Below, in pieces: positions 11,544-21,163 of a DNA stretch of 64,000 bases (positions are counted from its first letter, which is position 1; the number at the start of each line of letters is the position of its first letter). The position numbers and the translations under genes are program-made. This DNA comes from Symsagittifera roscoffensis (taxonomy: Eukaryota > Xenacoelomorpha > Acoela > Convolutidae), in assembly GCF_963678635.1 (NCBI RefSeq), contig NC_087064.1, forward strand, positions 45,431,346 through 45,495,345, read 5' to 3'. The notes under the pieces are model-generated. The model did not search any database. It was not told where the DNA came from and saw nothing but the letters and a program-made list of their open reading frames with translations.

Positions 11544-11754
11544 TGAGTGGCATATCGATTGTGGTTGGTCATTCTCTCTCGAGTGTAGTGGGGTCGTTTT
11601 GTCTTTAGATGTTCGTCCTTGGTGTTGTATTCTGATCTATGTATTGCATAATGTAATTTACATTTTATAAAACATTTATTAGTTTAATATTTTTTAATTA
11701 TGATTTTAGTTAGTTGTTTTCACAAAAGCTTTTTGTTTTAGTTCGGTTATTTTG

Positions 11755-11880
11755 AAGAGTTACTCACACTTGAGTAGCTCTTATTAAAAATAGAGGTGTG
11801 GTCACAAAGCGTGGATGTAGCACGGTGGGTTAGGCCGGCTATAGAGCATGCTCAGGACGTCCTTCCTGGTGGGTTAGGCC
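11755..11880. other. Hairpin plus G-rich repeat/palindrome cluster (candidate RNA structure)
   Basis: An inverted repeat at 11755-11782 pairs AAGAGTTACTC with GAGTAGCTCTT around a six-base loop. It is followed by two direct copies of GGTGGGTTAGGCC (11824-11836, 11868-11880) flanking the palindromes GAGCATGCTC and GGACGTCC. This island is G+C-rich within A+T-rich DNA and is repeated at 14441-14566 with one substitution. Palindromic loops of this sort can mediate RNA dimerisation, but that role here is an inference. Confidence 0.4.
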
Positions 11881-12656
11881 AGGAATGGGAGTATGATTTC
11901 ATGCGGTTTTTGTGAGGGGTCCTGTTATGTGACAACGTTTTATGTTGGGTTTGTTGTGGTTTTTCTTATGTCTTGTTGGTTATGTCCTTTTTCCAAAAAG
12001 CAAATTGTTCGTGGTATGGGTTTGTCTTTCGACTTTTTTGTGTTTTATTATTTCTTTCTTAGACTTTATAATAGTCTTCAAAAGAATAAATTATCCAGTT
12101 TTAAACTGGGTTAATCCGGTTTGGGTACCGTTGGTTTCCTTTTCTTAGTCATGCTGTTATTCTATGATTTGTGGTATTTAGTAAGCTGCGTTGGTTAGTT
12201 TTGTTTAGTATATGATTCCTTTCCAACCGGGTTAAAGGAAAGTTTGAAACATGTTATTATATGTTAGAGTTGTTGAGTGTGAAAACTTGAAACTGAAATT
12301 CATTATTTTAAACAATTCTTCGTGGGCGAGCTGTGCGAGTGTGGATAGAATTTCTGTGCGAATAAATGAGAATATCAAAAGGTTAGTACTGCATTTGCAT
12401 TTTATTAATTTACTGCATAGAATTTGGAAATTTACTGCTAGTTATGGGGGAATTTTAAGTTACAAATTTTCATCATAATTAGATTTACTGCTTGTGGGGA
12501 AAATTTTAGAAATGAATTTATTGCATTGGTATTAAATTTATAAATTTATAAGTGTAAGAGATTTAATAGAATTTTTGAAATCTGTTTGATGAAATTTGCG
12601 ATTTTTATTTGTCTTTTGTGGTTTTTGTAGGTGATTGTCGGATGAAGGCTAAAAAT

Positions 12657-12735
12657 CTAAAGAAAACATGAATAAAGTATGGTGAGTTTTTTAATATTTT
12701 AATTAGTTAGTAATATTCATTTAATTCATACTTAC
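12657..12735 (-). other. Candidate 79-nt intron after the duplicated ORF stop
   Basis: Same sequence and geometry as 15343-15421: donor CAG/GTAAGT immediately after the TAA stop, TACTAAC branch-like heptamer, acceptor TTTTCTTTAG. Confidence 0.4.
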
Positions 12736-12738
12736 CTG

Positions 12739-13899
12739 TTAGTCGTCGGGGAAAAAACCGTGGGGGAAGATGTCGTGAATTAGTTCTGAAGTTGTTAGTA
12801 GTTTAGCTAAGATGCGGATGATATTTTTAGTCTGAAGCAGTGGCCAAAGCAATTGAAGTGCCTTAATAGTGGTTAGTTCTTCAGTGCCAACTGCAAACTC
12901 ATAAGGTGTGTTTTGGATTAGATTATATAATTTGTGATTGAATTTAGTGTTGTGGATGAATTCTAAAATTGGGATTTCTATAGGTTGTACAAACTCGTGC
13001 GGGATAAGGAAGGGTCGGGATTCTTCGGCGTTGAAGGTCTTGGTGATGGGACAGAAGATGTACATTTGGGTTATGGGATCATAATTGCGAAGAATACCAT
13101 GAAGGTTAGTATCTTTAATGCAATATGTGAAATTTAGGAAAAATGGTGAAGTGTATTTGGAATTAATGAATTGAAAACGATGGTGTGGTTGTCTAGAGGG
13201 TGTGCGTAGGTCAAAGTGATTTTGGATGAAGCGATAATAACTATATGTGTGGGTTTGTTTAGTGCGCAACATAATATCGTGTGAGCAGTGTAAATCTCTT
13301 TCGTGTGGTGCAAGGAAATGAAAGGTTAGTGAAAATATTTGGAAGCGTTCTTTGAAACTTTCGTATGCTTGTGTGTCTATTAGTGCTTCTGAAATAATGT
13401 GATCAAACTTTCGGTCGAAGATGTTTAGTGTAAATATATATGGTGTCTTGATGAAAAATTTCTCAGTAATTTGTGGATTAGCGAAGCGATCGTCGTCTAA
13501 GAATTGATCTTGGTTAGCTCTGATGATGTTGTGATCATAGTATTCGAGTGTATATTCGTTAGCTCTAGGTGCAGTGTGTGTCTTTAGTGATTTTTTATAT
13601 CCAACGTAAGTAAATTGTCTAGCGGTTAGTGGTGTAGTGAGTCGATATAGCATGTCCGTATTTCGCTCTATATCGATGTGAGTGTTAGATAAAGGTAAGC
13701 AAAGATGGTTAGTAAAATGATAATATGAGGTCCAAGAGAGAGTGGGCATTAAAACGTATTCATCTACAAAGTTGCGTGTTTCGTTAGTGTCGTGGGGGGT
13801 GTTTAAGGTGTATTGTGGAAATGAGGGTAAGGTGATGGCTAAAAATTCTTTTGTGTTAGTATGCTTGGGATGGTTGATGTATTCACGGGCTGTGCGCAC
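12739..13899 (-). pseudogene. Duplicated C-terminal copy of the 601-residue orphan ORF
   Basis: This 386-codon open frame repeats residues from about 217 onward of the 15425-17230 product and has the same stop. It differs by at least one residue (Arg for His near the 'PSRQPHH' segment). The frame has no ATG near its 5' edge; the first plausible codon is a GTG at 13899, at the rearrangement junction. It is therefore probably an untranslated by-product of the tandem duplication, unless a spliced or fused message reaches it. The intact reading frame shows that the duplication is recent. Confidence 0.7.
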
Positions 13900-13922
13900 G
13901 GGCTTTTGATGTATTCACGGGC

Positions 13923-14219
13923 TTTTCTTATGTCTTGTTGGTTATGTCCTTTTTCCAAAAAGCAAATTGTTCGTGGTATGGGTTTGTCTTTCGACTTTTT
14001 TGTGTTTTATTATTTCTTTCTTAGACTTTATAATAGTCTTCAAAAGAATAAATTATCCAGTTTTAAACTGGGTTAATCCGGTTTGGGTACCGTTGGTTTC
14101 CTTTTCTTAGTCATGCTGTTATTCTATGATTTGTGGTATTTAGTAAGCTGCGTTGGTTAGTTTTGTTTAGTATATGATTCCTTTCCAACCGGGTTAAAGG
14201 AAAGTTTGAAACATGTTAT
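13923..14219. repeat. Third partial copy at the duplication junction
   Basis: The 297 bp repeat 11961-12257 and 14647-14943. They are joined on the left to a short doubled 'gatgtattcacgggct' and on the right, at 14220-14230, to gacgaacaatt, which is the reverse complement of AATTGTTCGT found inside the same block. Confidence 0.85.
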
Positions 14220-14229
14220 GACGAACAAT

Positions 14230-16579
14230 TGAGTGGCATATCGATTGTGGTTGGTCATTCTCTCTCGAGTGTAGTGGGGTCGTTTTGTCTTTAGATGTTC
14301 GTCCTTGGTGTTGTATTCTGATCTATGTATTGCATAATGTAATTTACATTTTATAAAACATTTATTAGTTTAATATTTTTTAATTATGATTTTAGTTAGT
14401 TGTTTTCACAAAAGCTTTTTGTTTTAGTTCGGTTATTTTGAAGAGTTACTCACACTTGAGTAGCTCTTATTAAAAATAGAGGTGTGGTCACAAAGCGTGG
14501 ATGTAGCACGGTGGGTTAGGCCGGCTATAGAGCATGCTCAGGACGTCCTGCCTGGTGGGTTAGGCCAGGAATGGGAGTATGATTTCATGCGGTTTTTGTG
14601 AGGGGTCCTGTTATGTGACAACGTTTTATGTTGGGTTTGTTGTGGTTTTTCTTATGTCTTGTTGGTTATGTCCTTTTTCCAAAAAGCAAATTGTTCGTGG
14701 TATGGGTTTGTCTTTCGACTTTTTTGTGTTTTATTATTTCTTTCTTAGACTTTATAATAGTCTTCAAAAGAATAAATTATCCAGTTTTAAACTGGGTTAA
14801 TCCGGTTTGGGTACCGTTGGTTTCCTTTTCTTAGTCATGCTGTTATTCTATGATTTGTGGTATTTAGTAAGCTGCGTTGGTTAGTTTTGTTTAGTATATG
14901 ATTCCTTTCCAACCGGGTTAAAGGAAAGTTTGAAACATGTTATTATATGTTAGAGTTGTTGAGTGTGAAAACTTGAAACTGAAATTCATTATTTTAAACA
15001 ATTCTTCGTGGGCGAGCTGTGCGAGTGTGGATAGAATTTCTGTGCGAATAAATGAGAATATCAAAAGGTTAGTACTGCATTTGCATTTTATTAATTTACT
15101 GCATAGAATTTGGAAATTTACTGCTAGTTATGGGGGAATTTTAAGTTACAAATTTTCATCATAATTAGATTTACTGCTTGTGGGGAAAATTTTAGAAATG
15201 AATTTATTGCATTGGTATTAAATTTATAAATTTATAAGTGTAAGAGATTTAATAGAATTTTTGAAATCTGTTTGATGAAATTTGCGATTTTTATTTGTCT
15301 TTTGTGGTTTTTGTAGGTGATTGTCGGATGAAGGCTAAAAATCTAAAGAAAACATGAATAAAGTATGGTGAGTTTTTTAATATTTTAATTAGTTAGTAAT
15401 ATTCATTTAATTCATACTTACCTGTTAGTCGTCGGGGAAAAAACCGTGGGGGAAGATGTCGTGAATTAGTTCTGAAGTTGTTAGTAGTTTAGCTAAGATG
15501 CGGATGATATTTTTAGTCTGAAGCAGTGGCCAAAGCAATTGAAGTGCCTTAATAGTGGTTAGTTCTTCAGTGCCAACTGCAAACTCATAAGGTGTGTTTT
15601 GGATTAGATTATATAATTTGTGATTGAATTTAGTGTTGTGGATGAATTCTAAAATTGGGATTTCTATAGGTTGTACAAACTCGTGCGGGATAAGGAAGGG
15701 TCGGGATTCTTCGGCGTTGAAGGTCTTGGTGATGGGACAGAAGATGTACATTTGGGTTATGGGATCATAATTGCGAAGAATACCATGAAGGTTAGTATCT
15801 TTAATGCAATATGTGAAATTTAGGAAAAATGGTGAAGTGTATTTGGAATTAATGAATTGAAAACGATGGTGTGGTTGTCTAGAGGGTGTGTGTAGGTCAA
15901 AGTGATTTTGGATGAAGCGATAATAACTATATGTGTGGGTTTGTTTAGTGCGCAACATAATATCGTGTGAGCAGTGTAAATCTCTTTCGTGTGGTGCAAG
16001 GAAATGAAAGGTTAGTGAAAATATTTGGAAGCGTTCTTTGAAACTTTCGTATGCTTGTGTGTCTATTAGTGCTTCTGAAATAATGTGATCAAACTTTCGG
16101 TCGAAGATGTTTAGTGTAAATATATATGGTGTCTTGATGAAAAATTTCTCAGTAATTTGTGGATTAGCGAAGCGATCGTCGTCTAAGAATTGATCTTGGT
16201 TAGCTCTGATGATGTTGTGATCATAGTATTCGAGTGTATATTCGTTAGCTCTAGGTGCAGTGTGTGTCTTTAGTGATTTTTTATATCCAACGTAAGTAAA
16301 TTGTCTAGCGGTTAGTGGTGTAGTGAGTCGATATAGCATGTCCGTATTTCGCTCTATATCGATGTGAGTGTTAGATAAAGGTAAGCAAAGATGGTTAGTA
16401 AAATGATAATATGAGGTCCAAGAGAGAGTGGGCATTAAAACGTATTCATCTACAAAGTTGCGTGTTTCGTTAGTGTCGTGGGGGGTGTTTAAGGTGTATT
16501 GTGGAAATGAGGGTAAGGTGATGGCTAAAAATTCTTTTGTGTTAGTATGCTTGGGATGGTTGATGTATTCACGGGCTGT
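14230..16579. repeat. Tandem duplication, copy proximal to the env-like gene
   Basis: Parental-looking copy: it joins smoothly to the N-terminal part of the 601-residue ORF at 16580. It pairs with 11544-13893 at an offset of 2686 bp. Confidence 0.9.
15343..15421 (-). other. Candidate 79-nt intron directly after a stop codon
   Basis: On the minus strand the TAA of the 601-residue ORF is followed at once by CAG/GTAAGTATG, a near-perfect donor. TACTAAC lies at 15392-15398 and TTTTCTTTAG ends the interval. This could be a 3'-untranslated intron or the donor of a longer alternative splice. Confidence 0.4.
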
Positions 16580-17230
16580 TCCTGGTTTTGCTGGGAAAGG
16601 ATGGTTGGGGAACTTTCTTTTAAAAGTGCGGTAAGCTCTATTAGTGTTGAGTGAAGATTCAGTTGATGTGGATGATGGTGCTAATGATTCAGTATAATTT
16701 GAAGAGGGTGTAGGGGTAGGGGGGTTGGATGAATTTATTGTGGAGGAGATTTGGTTTATGGTTGGGGTATTAAGGTGGTAGGGTTGTTGTTGAAGGGTAA
16801 TAAAATTATCTAGCTCTGGGGAGATTCGGGGGGTGTCTGGAGAATGAGATGATTGGTCAGAATGGTATGAGGAGTAGGTTGGGGTAACTTGGGAAGCATA
16901 AGAGGGTGTGGGAGTGATTGGGTCAGGGTTATTGGATAATATGGGTTGAAAAGGGGGTTGAGAAAAATTAGAAGAGTCATGAAAATTATTGGATGGGGAT
17001 GGTTCTGAGTCGGCAAATTCATCGGGGGTTTCAATATTCGGGTTATTGAGTTGTGAGATGGAATATAAAACTGAGATGTGTGAATTAGTGTCGGAATTCA
17101 TGCCTGATGTTACATTACTAGGTGGAAAGTCGGGTGGCGGAAAAGCAAAAAGTGGTATTATTGGGATTGGAGAGGTAAGATTGGTTGGGTGGGAATTTGA
17201 TCGGTGTAGTGATCCAAGTTGGCGGCTCAT
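15425..17230 (-). CDS. 601-residue orphan protein downstream of the env-like gene
   Basis: The ATG at 17230-17228 overlaps the TGA of the env-like gene as ATGA, so translation may depend on reinitiation. Residues 1 to about 200 are low-complexity and rich in Ser, Thr, Pro, Asn and Gln. From about residue 205 (RAYRTFKRKF) the chain looks folded, with many aromatic and His residues, and ends FFPDD. No signal peptide, transmembrane segment or catalytic motif is visible. I do not recognise a family. The disordered head plus globular tail resembles the preceding Pro/Ser-rich frame in composition, so the two may have related roles. A structural or RNA-binding accessory protein is possible, but there is no direct evidence. 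Confidence 0.75.
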   Translation of the reverse strand: MSRQLGSLHRSNSHPTNLTSPIPIIPLFAFPPPDFPPSNVTSGMNSDTNSHISVLYSISQLNNPNIETPDEFADSEPSPSNNFHDSSNFSQPPFQPILSNNPDPITPTPSYASQVTPTYSSYHSDQSSHSPDTPRISPELDNFITLQQQPYHLNTPTINQISSTINSSNPPTPTPSSNYTESLAPSSTSTESSLNTNRAYRTFKRKFPNHPFPAKPGTAREYINHPKHTNTKEFLAITLPSFPQYTLNTPHDTNETRNFVDEYVLMPTLSWTSYYHFTNHLCLPLSNTHIDIERNTDMLYRLTTPLTARQFTYVGYKKSLKTHTAPRANEYTLEYYDHNIIRANQDQFLDDDRFANPQITEKFFIKTPYIFTLNIFDRKFDHIISEALIDTQAYESFKERFQIFSLTFHFLAPHERDLHCSHDIMLRTKQTHTYSYYRFIQNHFDLHTPSRQPHHRFQFINSKYTSPFFLNFTYCIKDTNLHGILRNYDPITQMYIFCPITKTFNAEESRPFLIPHEFVQPIEIPILEFIHNTKFNHKLYNLIQNTPYEFAVGTEELTTIKALQLLWPLLQTKNIIRILAKLLTTSELIHDIFPHGFFPDD

Positions 17231-19845
17231 CGTGGGCTAAAAAAATGATTATTTTGAGACTGAAAAGCGGTGGTATGGGGTTGTTCAATAATTTGTTCAT
17301 AAGTATTATCATCTTGTGACTGGTGTGTCATTATATGTTGGATGGGACTTTGTGATGTGGTGAGTCGAAAATTTGGATTATGTGTGATGGCTAAATTTCG
17401 AAAATTTCGTGGGACTAGGGATAGTGGATGGTTATTTGGTAGGGGTGGTAATTGTGGTGCCGTTGGCGTTATGTCTACATTGTTATGTTCTTCGTCGTAT
17501 GTATTTTGTCGTGTTGCTATTTTTGTGTTATATTCTTTTATTTGTGCGTCTAAAAGAATTTTGTTTATAGATGTAGAAAAGATTCCAAAAAATCCTGCAA
17601 AGAGTATGCGTGCTACACTTGCTTGTCGATTGACTTGTGTGTGTATAGCACATGTGTTGTAGATTCCTTTTAAAAGTGAGAAAAGAAATCCAATAAAGTT
17701 AAACATTGCGTATAAAATAGTCAATTTTTCTAAGATGTAGTAGGGCCATCCTAGAAAATCGAGGATCTCATTTTTGAGTGTAACAAAGCTAAAAATGTTA
17801 ATTGGTGATATATCTTGGGGACGGTATTTTTCACCGTTTAGATATATATAATCTTTAATGTCTTTAAAATATCCGCTATAGTCTTGCGTGTAGATATCGG
17901 CAAATCCTGCGGTTTCTGCAAGTTTGCGTAAATTTTGGTCTATTGATTGTCTTTGTATAGTGTCCATTTGTGTTAATAATTCTTGGAATTGTTGTGTTCT
18001 AATGTGATGTTGAATATCTGATTTTGAATAGATTCCTATTGATTGTAAGTCTATATTTGGGTTTCGAGCAATAGCGCGAATGCTTTCTGGTGAAAATTTT
18101 TTGAGTGATTGCATTAATGTGGGATATGGAGTGAGAAGATAATATTTATTTTCATCAGGGTTTAGTTGTACTACATTGTGGCTGTTTTCTGATCCACATG
18201 GGACTGCGGTATCCCAGAAATAGGTTCTTCGTGAAAGTGTATCCACGAAATGTACTTTATTCTTATAAAAGATAGGGATTCTTTTATAACATCTTTTATC
18301 TTCAAAAACGTATAGTGGTGATACTTTTTTAGTACAAGTATAAAACCATAAGATGTTTCCTTCATAGTCTAAAAAATTTGATCTATTTCCAGATAATAAG
18401 TATCCTGCATAGGGTATTTTTAATACTGCTAGTGCAAGTGATTGTAATATTTGTGTTCGTTCTAATTCGCATAGTTGGTGTAGTGTTTCTAATTCGGAGA
18501 GTGACATTTCTTGAAAAATTCGGCTAATTGTATAATCTAGTTTCATATCTAAATGAATATCATAGTGGATATTACCGAAATATGTAGTATTCATTAGTGA
18601 TAATTCTTGTAAGCGTGTGCTTCTGGTGTCATGGGGTTTTAGATGTCCACCAGGTTGTCCGTTGCTTTTTTCAAAATTAACTGGTATATAGGATGTTCCT
18701 TCGTTTGGAGGATGACCTGTGGCATATGGGTCGATTTTTACTTTTCCAGTGGTCATGTCGAATCCTTTTTCGTATTCAACTAATATTTCAGAGTATTGTG
18801 TTCTGTGAAGTGGATTCCTGTATTTACATGCAAGTTCTGTTTCTTGATATATTTGAAAACGTGTCAATTTATTTTCTATATTGTCTATGTTTCTAAAATT
18901 AGAACTTAGTTTTCGTGATGGATGGACTTGTTCATATGGAATTGATTGTATAAAATATTTTTCGTGAAATTTTATCATACGAGCGTGTATTTTTGCTACT
19001 TGAAATGTTGTACATGTATCTTCGGGGAACCAAACAATTGTTGCTTGTGTTCTCGTTGTAGGGTCGCAATAACCTTGGTCATTTTTACAAGGTAATCGGA
19101 TTCCTTGATAGATCATTGTATTATCTGATAAATCTCGTGTTAGTTGTATTTTTTCGAGTTGTATTTTCCAATCAAAAAACATTATTTCTTGGTATCCTTT
19201 ATTTTTTGTGTCTGCTTTGCAGTTTGATGGGTCATTTATACCAATGTGTGGTATCCAATGTTTATCGTGTAGGTCATAGGTTAATCGTCCGTGTGCGCCG
19301 TTATACGGGTATTTTTCGTCTAGTTTTATATGTCCTTGGTGTCTTTCAAGTTGTGATTGATGTACAGAGTCTGGAAAAACTTGAAAATTAACTAACTTTC
19401 TTTGGGAGTTTTTATTTCGTGTGATGTTTAGTCTAAGTAATTCATTTTTACAATCGTCGGGATTGAGATGTAAAAGACGTTCTATATTACTTTGATAGAA
19501 TGATTCATGGTCAAGTCGGTTTTTGTTTCCGTTCGAGACTTGTGAACAATGTACTTTCTTTTCGGAAAATGTTGCTGTGAATTTATAACCTGTAACTGTT
19601 GTTGCTCGGGCTTTTGAATAGAGTGTTGCTATTACATCTGTGGTTTCTATAGCTTGTGGTTCTGTTTCACATTGTGATACTTGATTTATTGCATATTTAT
19701 GTAGTGTTTTTTGTTCATTTTCTTCACAATCGTAATGTGTTACTAATAAATCTTGTGGTCCTGTACGAGGGGAAGGGTTTATGTTTTGATTTGAGATTAC
19801 TAGAAAAAGGAGTTGGAGAGAAATTAATAATATTAGAATATACAT
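17227..19845 (-). CDS. env-like: Envelope-like class of glycoprotein, 872 residues
   Basis: The N-terminus MYILILLISLQLLFLVIS is a signal peptide. A long Cys-containing ectodomain follows, with N-glycosylation sequons (for example NTT, NRS, NIT). Two hydrophobic segments near residues 709-730 and 745-760 lie before a 110-residue Pro/Gln/Asn-rich tail containing a Tyr-based YEQII motif. Position after integrase is that of env in errantivirus-like elements. The layout suggests a membrane glycoprotein captured from an RNA or DNA virus. A chuvirus-type source is a guess based on resemblance of the membrane-proximal third, not a match I can prove. The start is fixed by the ATG that overlaps the preceding frame's stop by 13 nt. 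The frame is intact. Confidence 0.7.
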   Translation of the reverse strand: MYILILLISLQLLFLVISNQNINPSPRTGPQDLLVTHYDCEENEQKTLHKYAINQVSQCETEPQAIETTDVIATLYSKARATTVTGYKFTATFSEKKVHCSQVSNGNKNRLDHESFYQSNIERLLHLNPDDCKNELLRLNITRNKNSQRKLVNFQVFPDSVHQSQLERHQGHIKLDEKYPYNGAHGRLTYDLHDKHWIPHIGINDPSNCKADTKNKGYQEIMFFDWKIQLEKIQLTRDLSDNTMIYQGIRLPCKNDQGYCDPTTRTQATIVWFPEDTCTTFQVAKIHARMIKFHEKYFIQSIPYEQVHPSRKLSSNFRNIDNIENKLTRFQIYQETELACKYRNPLHRTQYSEILVEYEKGFDMTTGKVKIDPYATGHPPNEGTSYIPVNFEKSNGQPGGHLKPHDTRSTRLQELSLMNTTYFGNIHYDIHLDMKLDYTISRIFQEMSLSELETLHQLCELERTQILQSLALAVLKIPYAGYLLSGNRSNFLDYEGNILWFYTCTKKVSPLYVFEDKRCYKRIPIFYKNKVHFVDTLSRRTYFWDTAVPCGSENSHNVVQLNPDENKYYLLTPYPTLMQSLKKFSPESIRAIARNPNIDLQSIGIYSKSDIQHHIRTQQFQELLTQMDTIQRQSIDQNLRKLAETAGFADIYTQDYSGYFKDIKDYIYLNGEKYRPQDISPINIFSFVTLKNEILDFLGWPYYILEKLTILYAMFNFIGFLFSLLKGIYNTCAIHTQVNRQASVARILFAGFFGIFSTSINKILLDAQIKEYNTKIATRQNTYDEEHNNVDITPTAPQLPPLPNNHPLSLVPRNFRNLAITHNPNFRLTTSQSPIQHIMTHQSQDDNTYEQIIEQPHTTAFQSQNNHFFSPR

Positions 19846-20966
19846 GTGTATGATAATCCTGAGTATGGATTATAAAATGTAATGTAGCCAATTGTGTCTT
19901 TGGTATATCTGTCGTATTTGTATATTACTTCAGTAGTTATAAACGGTGGTGGTAGTGATTGAGCTGTTATGTTAGGTGGATTTAATGGGTAGGGATGTTG
20001 GGTAATATTTTTTAACTTAACTGTGATTTCAAACTTTAATTGTAAACTGTTTTGTTGGAGTATTTGAATATTGTGATCACGGATATCGTTGTGAATATCT
20101 TGGCGATATTGTAATCTATTAAGTGCCCAGTTATGAAGGCGGTTACTTTCTTGATGTTGTCCAAATAATGGTGGAGGTGCTGTAAATGTATTCCAATCTA
20201 GTCTTAAAGGAATATTTATTGATGATTGTTCTCGATATCTGGCGTCGAGATTATTTGGAAAATTTAAGTTAAAAGGTGGTGGTGAAATCTGGCTTATTGA
20301 TGGTGTTGATGGTAGTGATAATGTTTCTGGTAGTGATGAGGATGTTGTTGTATCCGTAGAAATATCTATGGGGTCATTGACTAAATTTGGTTCACCTTGT
20401 GTAAATGAATGTGTAGTCCAATATGGAAATCGTGATGTTTGGTTTGTGGGGTTGAAAGGATTTTCACGTATTTGCTCAGATGTTGGTGTTGAACCTAAGT
20501 AATCTGATGGTAGGCTTGAGGTGCTACGTTGTGAAAGAAGCGTAGGGGTTTCTGGTAATATACCAATGGGGTTTTCTGGAGTGTTTTGTGATGGGGATTG
20601 AGGTATATCAAAATGAACTCGGGGAGTTTGAAAATTTCTGTTTCGTCGAGGATGTATAATTTGTCTATTTATTTCGACTGTATTTTGGTTTTGACTAGAA
20701 TTTCTTATTCTACTTAGTTCTTGTGGTAGTGTTGGGTATAGGTTATATGTTGGTTCGCTTAAAGGTGCTTGTCGTTGAACTGGTTCTAGTGGTTCTGATA
20801 AACGAGCATGTCGTTCTTCAAAAGTGTATGGATTGTCTTGAAAAGAAATTCGTGTAGATGTTTGAGGATTTTGAGTAATTGAAGGTGGTGTTTGGTTATC
20901 TTGGGATGATGTCGGTGAAGACTGACTTTGTGACTGTTGGGTAGCAATTTTTGATAGTTTTTTGAA
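19833..20966 (-). CDS. Methionine-free Pro/Ser/Thr/Gln-rich open frame, 377 codons
   Basis: Between a TAA at 20967-20969 and a TAA at 19833-19835 the minus strand is open for 377 codons with no ATG anywhere. Residues 1 to about 230 are disordered and rich in Pro, Ser, Thr, Gln and Asn (for example 'LPETLSLPSTPS'). The last 130 look more ordered, with 'FGQHQESNRLHNWAL', and end SGLSYTCIF. The env-like ATG lies inside its last 13 nt. The slippery-type heptamer A AAA AAC at 20957-20963 shifts by -1 into exactly this frame from the frame of the upstream 62-residue ORF, but that ORF stops just before it. Expression must use a non-AUG start, splicing, readthrough plus frameshift, or coupled reinitiation. 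Such length without a stop in A+T-rich DNA argues for real coding. Confidence 0.65.
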   Translation of the reverse strand, partial: FKKLSKIATQQSQSQSSPTSSQDNQTPPSITQNPQTSTRISFQDNPYTFEERHARLSEPLEPVQRQAPLSEPTYNLYPTLPQELSRIRNSSQNQNTVEINRQIIHPRRNRNFQTPRVHFDIPQSPSQNTPENPIGILPETPTLLSQRSTSSLPSDYLGSTPTSEQIRENPFNPTNQTSRFPYWTTHSFTQGEPNLVNDPIDISTDTTTSSSLPETLSLPSTPSISQISPPPFNLNFPNNLDARYREQSSINIPLRLDWNTFTAPPPLFGQHQESNRLHNWALNRLQYRQDIHNDIRDHNIQILQQNSLQLKFEITVKLKNITQHPYPLNPPNITAQSLPPPFITTEVIYKYDRYTKDTIGYITFYNPYSGLSYTCIF

Positions 20967-20974
20967 TTATTACT

Positions 20975-21163
20975 TTAGTGAGAAATTTTGTGTTTATTAT
21001 AATATTCTTCCAAAAAAAGAATTAGAAGGATTGTTGCTAGGGCAAATGTGAGGATTGCTTTCTTTATACATTTACATATGGTCAAAATGAGGGATGATAA
21101 GAATGCTATGAAAATTACAAACAATAAAAAAATATCAGTTCTACTGAAAATTGTTCGTATCAT
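20975..21163 (-). CDS. 62-residue membrane miniprotein
   Basis: The ATG overlaps the previous ORF's TGA as ATGA (21160-21163). Residues about 12-32 (FLLFVIFIAFLSSLILTI) and 38-50 are hydrophobic and separated by a CKCIKK patch, so one or two membrane spans are likely, with a short charged tail. Viroporin-like or small matrix-like roles are imaginable in an env cassette, but I see no defining motif. It stops 9 nt before the methionine-free frame opens. Confidence 0.5.
   Translation of the reverse strand: MIRTIFSRTDIFLLFVIFIAFLSSLILTICKCIKKAILTFALATILLILFLEEYYNKHKISH

Larger units (their letters stand above)
11544..13893. repeat. Tandem duplication, copy distal to the env-like gene
   Basis: Matches 14230-16579 at a constant offset of 2686 bp over 2350 bp with very few substitutions (for example one Arg/His change in the shared ORF). 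It contains the 3' untranslated structures, a candidate intron and the C-terminal 386 codons of the 601-residue ORF. Being inside a young element, it is most likely a template switch during reverse transcription. Confidence 0.9.

Noticed and set aside
11824-11880. Direct repeats GGTGGGTTAGGCC as a CRISPR or telomere-like array
   Set aside because: Only two copies, one spacer, and a eukaryotic retroelement context.
11893-12148. Plus-strand hydrophobic ORFs of 60-75 codons at 11893-12148, repeated at 13861-14076 and 14579-14834
   Set aside because: They lie antisense in the 3' untranslated repeat and follow from T-rich sequence. Repetition comes from the tandem duplication, not from selection.
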